Positions 9,060 through 17,481 of a stretch of DNA of 64,000 bases are shown piece by piece (position 1 is the stretch's first letter; every line of letters begins with the position of its first letter). The notes beneath the pieces are model-generated. The model searched no databases. It saw only the letters and a program-made list of their open reading frames with translations, and had not been told where the DNA came from. This stretch comes from an uncultured Mycoplasmatota bacterium (GTDB taxonomy: Bacteria > Bacillota_I > Bacilli_A > RF39 > UBA660). Position numbers and translations under genes: made by a program. The stretch spans positions 62,001 to 126,000 of the forward strand of contig CAMJBC010000003.1 in the NCBI GenBank assembly GCA_946403755.1, given 5' to 3'.

Positions 9060-9770
9060 ATGATTGAGTTAGTTAATGTATCTTATGAAATAGATAACAA
9101 AAAGATACTAGATAACATTAATATAAAATTTGATAGTAATTTTACTGTTATAACTGGCCCAAATGGTAGTGGTAAATCAACATTAGCTAAAATAATAATG
9201 GGCATTATAAAACCAACTAGTGGAAAAATACTATTTAATGGTGAAGATATTGCTTCATGGTCTATTGATAAAAGAGCTAAAGAGGGTATATCATTTTCTT
9301 TTCAACAACCAGTTAAATTTAAAGGATTAACTGTTCATGATTTAATAAATATAGCATCAGGTCAAGAACTAGAAGCATGTGATGCTTGTGAAGTATTATC
9401 ACAAGTTGGATTGTGTGCTAAAGAATATATTAATCGTGAAATTGATAATTCTTTATCAGGTGGTGAATTAAAACGTATTGAAATAGCATCTGTATCAGTA
9501 AGAAATTCTAAAGTAACTATATTTGATGAACCTGAAGCTGGTATAGATTTATGGAGTTTTAATAATTTAATTAAAATATTTAGAAATCTTAGAGATAAAA
9601 ATAATAGTAAAACTATAATAATATCTCATCAAGAAAGAATAATAAATATAGCTGATAAAATTATATTATTAGATTCTGGTAAAGTTAAAGAAATTAAATC
9701 TAAAGATGAATTAGGAAATGTTATGGAATTAACTCCTTGTTGTAGAGTAGGAGGTAATTTAAATGAATGA
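9060..9770 (+). CDS. sufC: SufC-type ABC ATPase of a minimal SUF (SmsC-like) Fe-S system
   Basis: This 236-aa soluble ABC ATPase has Walker A GPNGSGKST near 33-41, the signature LSGGELKRIEIA, and Walker B TIFDEPEAGID, in which DEPEAGID is characteristic of SufC rather than transport ATPases. It powers the SufB-type scaffold during Fe-S cluster assembly. The start is ATG 9060, eight bases after GGAGG; an open frame running back to 8823 crosses the tRNA gene and is not coding. The gene overlaps the next by 8 bp. No sufS, sufU or sufD lies alongside, matching the two-gene SmsCB layout of minimal SUF systems. Confidence 0.85.
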   Translation: MIELVNVSYEIDNKKILDNINIKFDSNFTVITGPNGSGKSTLAKIIMGIIKPTSGKILFNGEDIASWSIDKRAKEGISFSFQQPVKFKGLTVHDLINIASGQELEACDACEVLSQVGLCAKEYINREIDNSLSGGELKRIEIASVSVRNSKVTIFDEPEAGIDLWSFNNLIKIFRNLRDKNNSKTIIISHQERIINIADKIILLDSGKVKEIKSKDELGNVMELTPCCRVGGNLNE

Positions 9771-10680
9771 TTTAGATAAACATATTCTTAAAATAATAAA
9801 TGAAGAATTAGGTAAAAAAGATAGTGCTTTTAATATTAGAAAAGATGGTAAAAGTATAGATAGAGCATCTACAGATAATATTAAAATTGAATCTAAAACA
9901 GATGTTGAAGGAATTAATATTATTGTTAAAGAAGGTACTATTAATGGATATGTTCATATACCAGTAATTCTTACTAAAGGTGGATTTAGTGATAAAGTAT
10001 ATAATGATTTTCATATTGGTAAGAATGCTATTGTAACAATAAACGCTGGATGTGGAATTCATAATGATGCTCATAAAGATAGTTCTCATAATGGTATACA
10101 TAGATTCTTTGTAGGTGAAGGTTCTTATGTAAAATATATTGAAAAACATTATGGAGAAGGTGATGGGGATGGTAAAAAAATACTAGATCCAGTTACTGAA
10201 ATATATTTAGAAAAGAATGCAACTTTAGAGATGGATACTGCTCAAATAAAAGGCGTTAGTTCTGCTATTAGAACTACTAAAGCTGAATTATCTGAAGGTT
10301 CTAAATTAGTTATTAATGAAAAAATATATACTCATGAAGAACAAACTGCTAAAACTATATTTAATGTTGAATTAAATGGAAAAGGTTCTAGTGCTAAAGT
10401 TACATCAAGAAGTGTTGCTACTGAAGAATCTCATCAAGAATTTGTATCTAATGTAGTAGGAAATAATGATTGTTTTGCACATGTAGAATGTGATGCTATT
10501 ATTAAAGATAATGGTAGTGTTACTAGTGATCCTAAGATAACATCTAATCATATAGATGCTAGATTAATACATGAAGCTACTATAGGTAAAATAGCAGGAG
10601 AACAATTAATTAAATTAATGACTCTTGGTTTATCTAAAAAGAAAGCAGAAGAAACTATTATCAATGGATTCTTAAAGTAA
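9763..10680 (+). CDS. sufB: SufB/SufD-family Fe-S scaffold (SmsB-like)
   Basis: This 305-aa protein belongs to the SufB/SufD beta-helix family: IVTINAGCGIHND in the core, then the C-terminal HVECDAII, SDPKITSNHIDARLIHEATIGKI and a helical tail. HVECDA corresponds to the conserved SufB cysteine strand, and the HEA(T)IGKI motif is the family hallmark that contacts SufC. At about 300 residues it is much shorter than SufB (about 470) and matches the compact single scaffold of SMS-type systems, which may form a homodimer in place of SufB-SufD. It starts with ATGAATGA overlapping the sufC stop, after AGGAGGT. No cysteine desulfurase is nearby. Confidence 0.82.
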   Translation: MNDLDKHILKIINEELGKKDSAFNIRKDGKSIDRASTDNIKIESKTDVEGINIIVKEGTINGYVHIPVILTKGGFSDKVYNDFHIGKNAIVTINAGCGIHNDAHKDSSHNGIHRFFVGEGSYVKYIEKHYGEGDGDGKKILDPVTEIYLEKNATLEMDTAQIKGVSSAIRTTKAELSEGSKLVINEKIYTHEEQTAKTIFNVELNGKGSSAKVTSRSVATEESHQEFVSNVVGNNDCFAHVECDAIIKDNGSVTSDPKITSNHIDARLIHEATIGKIAGEQLIKLMTLGLSKKKAEETIINGFLK

Positions 10681-10682
10681 AA

Positions 10683-10711
10683 TTGACTATTTTAAGGTTT
10701 TATGGTATAAT
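10683..10711 (+). promoter_or_regulatory. Sigma-A promoter with extended -10
   Basis: TTGACT (10683-10688), 17 bp, TATAAT (10706-10711) with TG at -15. It begins three bases after the SufB-like stop codon and no terminator intervenes. Confidence 0.87.
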
Positions 10712-10743
10712 ATGCATGCTTTAAAAAAAGGGGGAATAATAAA

Positions 10744-11292
10744 ATGATAAAAACATATTTTATGATTAGACCATCTGATTTTGTTATTCATGGTGATATA
10801 GATAAACATGGTGAATCTGAATATCAAGATTGTAATGATTTTGATGTTGAAGATATTGAGGAAAATTTTCTTATTTTTGAAGTAGAATATTCAGTGCGTC
10901 CTAATGGAAAATATAAAGGATATGCTAGAGAATTAATTACTAAAAGAGAATTTGAAGTAACTATGTCTAAAGATCGTGATAGTAAGGAAGAACCAAAAGT
11001 ATTACTTACATCAGATGAACATGGGGTTTTTCAAAAAGAATATAAAAAACTAAGTGAGGTAGAAGTTCCTAGAAGAAGAATTAGTGGACTATTAAATTAC
11101 TTTGATAGAAATGAAATACCTAGAAATAAATACTTTGATGAAATAGATGAATTTTTTGAAAAAGCTAGAGCATTTAATCATATACATAATCAATCTGAAA
11201 TAGGACCAAGTAATTATTTATTAAAAAGAATTAGAAGATTTTATAAAACAAGTAAATCATTTACTTTTCCTGAAGATGAAGATTATTATTAA
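10744..11292 (+). CDS. Hypothetical protein, 182 aa
   Basis: I do not recognise this family. The protein is soluble, highly charged and acidic (EYQDCNDFDVEDIEEN near 26-42; EDEDYY at the C-terminus) and has no signal peptide or membrane segment. A central segment of alternating strands (FLIFEVEYSVRPNGKYKGYARELITKR) suggests a beta-rich domain, followed by two helices. It has its own strong promoter, AAAGGGGG ahead of the start, and a terminator after it, so it is a well-expressed single-gene unit between the Fe-S genes and the CofE-like gene. Confidence 0.75.
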   Translation: MIKTYFMIRPSDFVIHGDIDKHGESEYQDCNDFDVEDIEENFLIFEVEYSVRPNGKYKGYARELITKREFEVTMSKDRDSKEEPKVLLTSDEHGVFQKEYKKLSEVEVPRRRISGLLNYFDRNEIPRNKYFDEIDEFFEKARAFNHIHNQSEIGPSNYLLKRIRRFYKTSKSFTFPEDEDYY

Positions 11293-11304
11293 TAAATAAA
11301 TTGT

Positions 11305-11340
11305 AAACTAATTGTATTTTATATATGATTAGTTTTTTTT
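11305..11340 (+). terminator. Terminator after the 182-aa gene
   Basis: An 8-bp AAACTAAT/ATTAGTTT stem (11305-11312 with 11328-11335) with a 15-nt loop is followed by a run of T. Confidence 0.65.
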
Positions 11341-11373
11341 ATATGCTAAAATTATAAAGTAGGAGAGTGATTT

Positions 11374-12564
11374 ATGAGAGACGTAGGTACTGTTGTAAGA
11401 GGTATCAGAACACCTATCGTTAAAGAGGGTGATGATCTTGCTAAAATAGTAGTTGATTCAGTTTTAAAAGCAGCAGATAGCGAACATTTTGAAATTGAAG
11501 ATAAAGACGTAATTGCTATTACTGAAGCAGTAGTTGGTATTAGTGAAGGTAACTTCGCAACTTTAGATCAAATTGCTAAAGATATTAGAACTAAACTAAA
11601 TAATGCTGAACATATTGGTATTGTATATCCAATATTAAGTCGTAATAGATTTGCTGTTTTATTATCAGCTATGGCAAGAAGTACTAAAAAAATTACTTTA
11701 ATGAGTAGTTTCCCAGCTGATGAAGTAGGTAATGATATTCTTTACAAAAATGATTTAGTTAAGTACAAAGTAAGTCTTAACGATTTAATTACTGAAGAAG
11801 AATACAAAGAAAAATTCGGACATTTTAAACATTTATTTACTGGCGTTAATATGTACGAAGTATATAAGGAATTAGTTGAAAAAGAAGGCTGTGAATTTGA
11901 AATGATATGGTCTAATACAGCAACTGATATTCTAAAATATACTAATGATATTATATGCTGTGATATTCATAGTAGAGAAGAAACTAAAGCTAGAATACTA
12001 GAAGCTAATCCAAATGCACATGTTATTTTAATGAGTGATATTCTAAATCAAAGTGTTGATGGTAGTGGATATTCACCATATGGGCTTTTAGGAAGTAATA
12101 GAAGTACAGAAGAAAGAGTTAAACTATTCCCAAGAACTGGACAACAATTAGTAGAAAAAGTTCAAGAAATGATGAAAGAAAGAACTGGAAAAACTGTTGA
12201 AGTTATGGTTTATGGAGATGGTGCATTTAGAGATCCAGTTGGAAAGATTTGGGAACTTGCTGACCCAGTAGTAAGCCCAGCTTATACTAAAGGTTTAGAA
12301 GGAAGTCCAAATGAAATTAAATTAAAATACTTTAGTGAAAATCAATTTAAAGATCTTCATGGAGAAGAACTTCAAAATGCTATGAAAGAAGCTATTCGTG
12401 AAAAAGATAAGGAATTAAAAGGAACTATGGCTACTCAAGGTACTACACCAAGACGTTATACAGATTTACTTGGAAGTTTATGTGATTTAACTAGTGGTAG
12501 TGGTGATAAGGGTACACCAGTTATATTAGTTCAAAGATATTTCACAAATTATAGTAATGATTAA
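11374..12564 (+). CDS. CofE-like gamma-glutamyl ligase (F420-0:L-glutamate ligase family)
   Basis: The 396-aa protein matches the long bacterial branch of the CofE fold: VVRGIRTPIVKEGDDLAKIV at the start, DVIAITEAVVGISEG near 45-60 (conserved TEAVV nucleotide/metal loop), SRNRFAVLLSAMARS, and the C-terminal ATQGTTPRRYTDLLGSL. CofE adds gamma-linked glutamates to F420-0 with GTP. Relatives in bacteria that lack F420 have been proposed to act on folate or other acceptors, and no F420 gene is in the window, so the substrate is open. It has a good Shine-Dalgarno (AGGAGAGTG), a weak promoter and a strong terminator; codon use (more C-ending codons) suggests high expression. Confidence 0.8.
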   Translation: MRDVGTVVRGIRTPIVKEGDDLAKIVVDSVLKAADSEHFEIEDKDVIAITEAVVGISEGNFATLDQIAKDIRTKLNNAEHIGIVYPILSRNRFAVLLSAMARSTKKITLMSSFPADEVGNDILYKNDLVKYKVSLNDLITEEEYKEKFGHFKHLFTGVNMYEVYKELVEKEGCEFEMIWSNTATDILKYTNDIICCDIHSREETKARILEANPNAHVILMSDILNQSVDGSGYSPYGLLGSNRSTEERVKLFPRTGQQLVEKVQEMMKERTGKTVEVMVYGDGAFRDPVGKIWELADPVVSPAYTKGLEGSPNEIKLKYFSENQFKDLHGEELQNAMKEAIREKDKELKGTMATQGTTPRRYTDLLGSLCDLTSGSGDKGTPVILVQRYFTNYSND

Positions 12565-12589
12565 AAGGAGTAAAAAACTCCTTTTTTTT
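12563..12589 (+). terminator. Terminator after the CofE-like gene
   Basis: An 8-bp stem AAAGGAGT/ACTCCTTT (12564-12571 with 12577-12584) is followed by eight T. The stem begins in the stop codon. Confidence 0.85.
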
Positions 12590-12590
12590 A

Positions 12591-12619
12591 TTGAAATAAA
12601 AGCTAAATCTTTGTATAAT
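12591..12619 (+). promoter_or_regulatory. Sigma-A promoter of the pilin-like gene
   Basis: TTGAAA (12591-12596), 17 bp, TATAAT (12614-12619), directly after the preceding terminator. Confidence 0.85.
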
Positions 12620-12641
12620 TGTTCTTAGGATGGAGATAGAA

Positions 12642-13070
12642 ATGAACAAAAAAGGTTTAACATTTATGCAATTTGCCATATCAGTAATATGCTTAAGCAT
12701 AGTACTAATAATTATGTGGCCTAAGATAAATAAAATAATAGAAAACTCATATGAAAATATCTTTAGTAATAAAGTAAAAGATATGATAAGTAGTGTTGGT
12801 AAGACATATGTTACTGATCAAAGTAGAAATTATTCTAATGTAGTAGCAGGTGGTAAAAGATTAAAAGATGTTAATGAAAAGTATCAATATGTTATATATT
12901 TAAATGGAACTGGAAAAGTATATTCATTTAAAATTACAAATGGTGATTATAAAATAGAAGGTAGTAATCCGGATGGGGTAGATCCTACAGAGATAGGTAA
13001 AACATATAAAATAGTTCATGCTACTAAAAAATATAAACTTACTTCTAAAGGAGAGTTTGTAGAAGAATAG
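12642..13070 (+). CDS. Type IV pilin/pseudopilin-like protein
   Basis: The 142-aa protein begins MNKKGLTFMQFAISVICLSIVLIIMWPKI. A short basic leader ending in Gly is followed by a single hydrophobic helix, the class III prepilin architecture. The usual Glu at mature position 5 is Gln here, so processing or assembly may differ. The rest is a small hydrophilic domain, as in pseudopilins. ATG 12642 is preferred (GGAG six bases upstream) over ATG 12630, which would overlap its own ribosome site. No prepilin peptidase, assembly ATPase or other pilin gene is in the window. It could also be a plain N-anchored surface protein. Confidence 0.55.
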   Translation: MNKKGLTFMQFAISVICLSIVLIIMWPKINKIIENSYENIFSNKVKDMISSVGKTYVTDQSRNYSNVVAGGKRLKDVNEKYQYVIYLNGTGKVYSFKITNGDYKIEGSNPDGVDPTEIGKTYKIVHATKKYKLTSKGEFVEE

Positions 13071-13090
13071 ACTTATTATTAAGTCTTTTT
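13068..13090 (+). terminator. Short terminator before recX
   Basis: A 6-bp AGACTT/AAGTCT stem with ATTATT loop (13069-13086) is followed by T5. It is weak, so recX may be partly expressed by read-through, as no separate promoter is evident. Confidence 0.6.
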
Positions 13091-13106
13091 ATTTATAGGA
13101 GGTTTT

Positions 13107-13844
13107 ATGGAAATAAGAAAGTTTAAAAAAGTAGGTAAGAATAAATATAAAATATTATTTGATACTGAAGAATTAACTTTATATGAAGATATTATTTTAA
13201 AATATGAATTATTAATAAAAAAAGAAATCTCTTTAGATGATTTAGATAAAATAATAAAAGATAACAATGATTATGATGCTTATAATATGGCTTTAAATTA
13301 TATAGAAGTTAAAATGCGTAATAGAAAAGAATTATATTTATATTTATCTAAAAAAGGATTTGAAAAGTCTTTGATAAATAAAACTATTTCTAAAATAGAA
13401 AAACTTGGTTTATTAAATAATAAAGCATATATAAAAGCATATATTAATGATAAAGTTAATCTTACTTTAGATGGACCATATAAAATAAAAAAATCTTTAA
13501 TTGATTTAGATTTTAATGAAAATGATATAGATAATTATTTAAATACCTTTGATGATAAAATATGGAAGAGTAAAATAGAGAAACTTATTAATAAAAAGAA
13601 ATCTATTATGAAGAATAAAAGTTATTATATGTTTATTCAAAAAATGAAGAATGATTTATATAATATGGGTTATGATTCATATATGATAGATGATAAATTA
13701 AAAGATATTAAATATGAATCTAATGCTTTAGAAAATGATTATAAAAAAGCATGTAAAAAATATGATGATGAAACCAAGATTATTAATTATTTATTAAGAA
13801 AAGGTTATAGTTATGAAGAAATAAAAACACTTACTAAAATGTAA
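13107..13844 (+). CDS. recX: Regulatory protein RecX
   Basis: The 245-aa protein has tandem three-helix RecX repeats. The hallmark is AYNMALNYIEVKMRNRKELYLYLSKKGF near 72-100 (A..AL..L..R.RS..EL...L..KGF), then a second unit LGLLNNKAYIKAYINDK and further degenerate repeats to the C-terminus. RecX inhibits RecA filament growth and so limits recombination. Its length matches Bacillus-type RecX (about 260 aa), longer than the proteobacterial form. It is preceded by AGGAGG and ends inside a bidirectional terminator facing prsA. Confidence 0.88.
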   Translation: MEIRKFKKVGKNKYKILFDTEELTLYEDIILKYELLIKKEISLDDLDKIIKDNNDYDAYNMALNYIEVKMRNRKELYLYLSKKGFEKSLINKTISKIEKLGLLNNKAYIKAYINDKVNLTLDGPYKIKKSLIDLDFNENDIDNYLNTFDDKIWKSKIEKLINKKKSIMKNKSYYMFIQKMKNDLYNMGYDSYMIDDKLKDIKYESNALENDYKKACKKYDDETKIINYLLRKGYSYEEIKTLTKM

Positions 13845-13855
13845 GTGTTTTATTT
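13823..13855. terminator. Bidirectional terminator between recX and prsA
   Basis: An 11-bp AAAACACTTAC/GTAAGTGTTTT stem (13824-13834 with 13841-13851) covers the recX stop codon. U tracts form on both strands, so it ends both convergent genes. Confidence 0.9.
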
Positions 13856-13856
13856 A

Positions 13857-14822
13857 TTAATAATTTTTATGTAATTCATCAAATGCTTTCTTTAACTTAC
13901 TATCATTAATAGCCATTTCATTTTTTTCTCTTAATGCTTTCATAGCAGTTAATTTATAATTAGATGTTGTAGATGCTGTTTCTTCAGCTATTGTAGTAAT
14001 TATTTCTTCTTTTAAAGTGTCATCTAATTCTTTCTTTTCATCTTGACTTGTTCTATATAAAATATAATATCCTGTTGTATCTTCAATAGGTGTTTTAGTA
14101 TAGCTTCCATTTTCTAATGAAATTAATGCTTTAATAACTGCATCACTAACATCACCTTTATTAACTTTTCCAAGTGATCCACCATTATTAGAAGTTAATG
14201 AATCATCAGAATATTTTTGAGCTAGAGTAGCAAAATCTCCACCATCTTTTAATTGTTTAATTACATCTTCTGCTTTCTTTTTAGCAGCTTGTTTAGCAGT
14301 TTCTTTTTCTTCATCAGTAGTTGCTTTACTTGTATCAACACTAATTAATATTTGACTAGCTTCAATATCACCAATTACTTCTTTTTCATAGTATTCTTTT
14401 ATTTGTGTTTCAGTAACATTTTCTTTAGCATATTCAGTAGCATAAATACCTCTTCTATAATCTAAAGATAATTGTTTTTTATAGTGATCTACATCAGCTA
14501 CACCATAGTAATAAAGTAAATAAATATCTGTTGTAACTCCCATTGATTTAGCAGCTTCTTCAGCACTTTTTACTTGTCCTTTGATATAATCTTTTTCTTC
14601 TTGAGTTTCATCATACATAGCATCTAATAAATATGTATCAACTAAATTAGTTAATGTTTCAGCTCCATAAATATCTTTCATTTCATTATAGAAAGTTTCA
14701 GTACTGATTGGATCTTTTTCCTTAAATGAAACTAAATCAGTATCTCCATCTTTTAATTTTGCATTTTTACATCCACTAAGTAATAGTAAGACACATAATG
14801 ATAATAATATTTTTTTCTTCAT
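13857..14822 (-). CDS. prsA: PrsA-like foldase lipoprotein (parvulin peptidyl-prolyl isomerase)
   Basis: The 321-aa lipoprotein starts MKKKILLSLCVLLLLSGC, a signal peptide with lipobox LSGC (lipidated Cys18). ATG 14822 has GGAGG five bases upstream; ten more in-frame residues before it lack a ribosome site. A helical N-terminal chaperone region is followed by a parvulin domain: ASQILISVDTS near 165, then DFATLAQKYSDDSLTSNNGG and GSLGKVNKGDVSDAVIKALISL, ending with TTGYYILYRTSQDEK. PrsA acts on the outer face of the membrane to fold secreted proteins; the window encodes several large exported proteins that could be clients. Confidence 0.9.
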   Translation of the reverse strand: MKKKILLSLCVLLLLSGCKNAKLKDGDTDLVSFKEKDPISTETFYNEMKDIYGAETLTNLVDTYLLDAMYDETQEEKDYIKGQVKSAEEAAKSMGVTTDIYLLYYYGVADVDHYKKQLSLDYRRGIYATEYAKENVTETQIKEYYEKEVIGDIEASQILISVDTSKATTDEEKETAKQAAKKKAEDVIKQLKDGGDFATLAQKYSDDSLTSNNGGSLGKVNKGDVSDAVIKALISLENGSYTKTPIEDTTGYYILYRTSQDEKKELDDTLKEEIITTIAEETASTTSNYKLTAMKALREKNEMAINDSKLKKAFDELHKNY

Positions 14823-14842
14823 AAATTCCTCCAATACATAAT

Positions 14843-14871
14843 ATAATAGCAAACTAAGAAGAAAAAAACAA
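14843..14871 (-). promoter_or_regulatory. Promoter of prsA
   Basis: On the minus strand: TTGTTT (14871-14866), 17 bp, TATTAT (14848-14843), 20 bp before the prsA start codon. serS is divergent, with an extended -10 TGGTATTAT ending at 14922. Confidence 0.7.
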
Positions 14872-14940
14872 GTTTTTGAAATACAAGTTTTTCTTTTTAT
14901 TTTAGATAAATAATGGTATTATATTAATGAGGTGTTGAAG

Positions 14941-16227
14941 ATGATTGATATTAACTTAATTAGAGAAAATAAAGATCTAGTAAAAGAAAATATTAAAAAG
15001 AAATTTCAAGATGAAAAGTTACCTTTAGTAGATGACGTCTTTAACTTGGATAAAGAATATAGAGAATGTAAACTAAAAGGGGACACTTTAAGAGGAGAAA
15101 AAAATAAATTAAGTTCATCTATTGGCGAATTAATGAGAGATGGTAAAAAAGATGAAGCTGAAAAAGTTAAAAAAGAAGTATCGTCTATGCAAGCTGAAAT
15201 AGAAGAACTTGGAAATAGAGAAGTAGAACTAGAAGCTAAAATCAAAGAAATAATGATGGTTATTCCAAACATTATTGATGAAAGTGTTCCAATTGGAAAA
15301 GATGATAGTGAAAATGTAGAAGTAGAAAGATTTGGGGAACCTGTTGTTCCTAAATATGAAGTACCATATCATGCAGATATTATTCTTGCATTAAACGGAA
15401 TGGATAAAGAAGCAGCTGGAAGAACTAGCGGTGAGGGATTCTATTATTTACTTGGAGATATTGCTAGACTTCATGAAGCAATGATAGCATATGCTAGAGA
15501 TTATATGATTGATAAAGGATTTACTTATGCTATACCTCCATTTATGATTCATAGTAATGTAGTTACTGGAGTTATGTCTTTCCCTGAAATGGAAGCAATG
15601 ATGTATAAAATTGAAGGTGAAGATTTATACTTAATCGGAACTAGTGAACACTCAATGATAGGTAAATTTAAAGATCAATTATTAAATAAAGCAGATTTAC
15701 CAATTAGAATGACTTCATATAGTCCATGCTTTAGAAAAGAAGGTGGAAGTCATGGATTAGAAGAAAGAGGTTTATATAGAGTACATCAATTTGAAAAACA
15801 AGAAATGATTGTTCTTTGTGAACCAGAAGAATCTATGAAATATTATGAAGATATGTGGAAATACACTGTAGAAGTATTTAGAAATATGGATATTCCAGTT
15901 AGACAACTTGAATGTTGTAGTGGAGACTTAGCTGACTTAAAAGTTAAATCATGTGATATTGAAGCATGGAGTCCAAGACAACAAAAATATTTTGAAGTTG
16001 GATCATGTTCTAATTTAGGTGATGCTCAAGCTAGAAGATTAGGTATTAGAGTTAAAGGTGAAAAAGGAAATTATTTCTTACATACTTTAAATAATACAGT
16101 ACTTGCTAGTCCAAGAGGTTTAATAGCATTACTTGAAAATAATTATAATAAAGATGGTAGCGTTAATATACCAAAAGTATTACAACCATATATGGGTGGT
16201 AAGAAAAAGATTGAAAAAGTTAATTAA
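14941..16227 (+). CDS. serS: Seryl-tRNA synthetase
   Basis: The 428-aa class II synthetase charges tRNA-Ser. It starts MIDINLIRENKDLVKENIKKK, followed by the two-helix coiled-coil arm (about 30-105) that grips the tRNA-Ser variable arm. The catalytic domain has ACFRKEGG-type motif 2 (SPCFRKEGGSHGLEERGLYR) and motif 3 near the end (LASPRGLIALLENN), plus the TSEHS serine/ATP loop. ATG 14941 follows GAGG by 8 bp; the GTG at 14932 lies in the ribosome site itself. The leader from the promoter is only about 15 nt, so there is no T-box. A tRNA-Ser(GCU) gene lies elsewhere in the window. Confidence 0.95.
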   Translation: MIDINLIRENKDLVKENIKKKFQDEKLPLVDDVFNLDKEYRECKLKGDTLRGEKNKLSSSIGELMRDGKKDEAEKVKKEVSSMQAEIEELGNREVELEAKIKEIMMVIPNIIDESVPIGKDDSENVEVERFGEPVVPKYEVPYHADIILALNGMDKEAAGRTSGEGFYYLLGDIARLHEAMIAYARDYMIDKGFTYAIPPFMIHSNVVTGVMSFPEMEAMMYKIEGEDLYLIGTSEHSMIGKFKDQLLNKADLPIRMTSYSPCFRKEGGSHGLEERGLYRVHQFEKQEMIVLCEPEESMKYYEDMWKYTVEVFRNMDIPVRQLECCSGDLADLKVKSCDIEAWSPRQQKYFEVGSCSNLGDAQARRLGIRVKGEKGNYFLHTLNNTVLASPRGLIALLENNYNKDGSVNIPKVLQPYMGGKKKIEKVN

Positions 16228-16249
16228 GCTTATGATAATAAGCTTTTTT
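16226..16249 (+). terminator. Terminator after serS
   Basis: An 8-bp stem AAGCTTAT/ATAAGCTT (16226-16233 with 16238-16245) starts in the stop codon and is followed by T. Confidence 0.8.
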
Positions 16250-16251
16250 AA

Positions 16252-16280
16252 TTGATTAAAATTATATAAAATGATACAAT
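16252..16280 (+). promoter_or_regulatory. Promoter of the M3-like peptidase gene
   Basis: TTGATT (16252-16257), 17 bp, TACAAT (16275-16280). Confidence 0.7.
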
Positions 16281-16305
16281 ATATCTTAATTTTTAGGGGG
16301 ATAAA

Positions 16306-17430
16306 ATGCAAATAGATCAAAAGAGGCTACATGATGATATAGATAGAATTAAACGCATTATGAATCATTCTTGTTCAAGAGATTTAGTTCAAAGCAATGC
16401 GATTTATTTACTTGGCCTTGATGATTTATTAAAAGGTACATGTGGTGAAGAAATAGATTTCAAAGAAATGTTTGTTTCAGTAAGACAAGCTCAATTATTT
16501 ACCTATGAAATGGAAGGAAAAGTATTGGATGAAGTTAAAAGGTTTATTCAAAATAATTGTGAAGAACTATTAAAAATATTTAGTGTTCATGATCAAGCAA
16601 TGGATAAAATTGGCTTTTTAACATATCCATATCCTATGGATGTTTATTCATATGATGAATCATTTTTTAAAGATGTAATACTTGCGTTTTATTCTACTTT
16701 AGGAAAAGATTATTATAAAATAGTAAAAAAATACTTTGATGAAAATAGAATCGGAATGTGTTTTGTTCATGAAACTAATACTTCTTCAGCTTTATATTAT
16801 AAAATACCACTGTTAAAGTCTGGATATGTAGTAAGTAAAAGTCAAGTTTATAATACATGGTCTTTGTGCGATATAGTACATGAATTAGGTCACGCAATTG
16901 ATGCTGAAACTTTGATGTTTCCCCAAAGTAAAAAAATGAATATATCTGAAGATTTATATTCTGAAGTATTTTCATTAGCAATTCAAAGATGTCTTACAGA
17001 TTTTCTAATTGATAAAAATGTTGATGTAATTGGTGGTAGACTTATAGATAATGAAACATTTTTAGATAATTATGGTTTTTCTAAGAAAATAGGTTGTGCT
17101 TTTCCAATAAAAAATGCTACTAAAAAACAACTTAAAAAGCAAAGAGAAGATATTTTAAATTTAGATGATAATGTAAGATATTTTTTAGGGCATATTATTT
17201 CATGCAATTTAATAAATTTATATAGGGCAGACCCTAAAGAATTTATGCAAACTTTATTAAGATTTTCTATGAGTAGAAGAGAATTAAATTCATTAGATGA
17301 TGCTGTAGAAAAACTTGGAATAGATATTGATTCATTTTATAGAGGAGATGCTGTTATAAACGAAATGATAGATAATCAAGGCGCTTTAAAATTAATTTAT
17401 CATAAGGCAGGTATTCCAAGAGATAATTAG
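16306..17430 (+). CDS. M3-family-like zinc metallopeptidase
   Basis: The 374-aa protein has a gluzincin site HELGH at 192-196 with a downstream Glu (E220 in SEDLYSEVFS), the arrangement of M3 oligopeptidases (PepF/oligoendopeptidase F). The flanking residues VHELGHAIDAE fit this family. It is much shorter than PepF (about 600 aa) and keeps mainly the catalytic half, so it may be a distinct small branch. No signal peptide is visible, suggesting cytoplasmic peptide turnover. It has AGGGGG before the start and no clear terminator after it; the next gene has its own promoter. Confidence 0.68.
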   Translation: MQIDQKRLHDDIDRIKRIMNHSCSRDLVQSNAIYLLGLDDLLKGTCGEEIDFKEMFVSVRQAQLFTYEMEGKVLDEVKRFIQNNCEELLKIFSVHDQAMDKIGFLTYPYPMDVYSYDESFFKDVILAFYSTLGKDYYKIVKKYFDENRIGMCFVHETNTSSALYYKIPLLKSGYVVSKSQVYNTWSLCDIVHELGHAIDAETLMFPQSKKMNISEDLYSEVFSLAIQRCLTDFLIDKNVDVIGGRLIDNETFLDNYGFSKKIGCAFPIKNATKKQLKKQREDILNLDDNVRYFLGHIISCNLINLYRADPKEFMQTLLRFSMSRRELNSLDDAVEKLGIDIDSFYRGDAVINEMIDNQGALKLIYHKAGIPRDN

Positions 17431-17459
17431 TTGTAATTTTTAAATATTATTTATATAAT
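17431..17459 (+). promoter_or_regulatory. Promoter of the ATP-grasp gene
   Basis: TTGTAA (17431-17436), 17 bp, TATAAT (17454-17459), starting one base after the previous stop codon. Its predicted start site leaves room for ATG 17482 but almost no leader for ATG 17470. Confidence 0.75.
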
Positions 17460-17481
17460 TAAAGTATAAATGGGTGGTATT

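Noticed and set aside
14872-14940. T-box leader before serS.
   Set aside because: The extended -10 ends at 14922, leaving about 15 nt of leader; no stem I or antiterminator can fit. The gltX leader is equally short.
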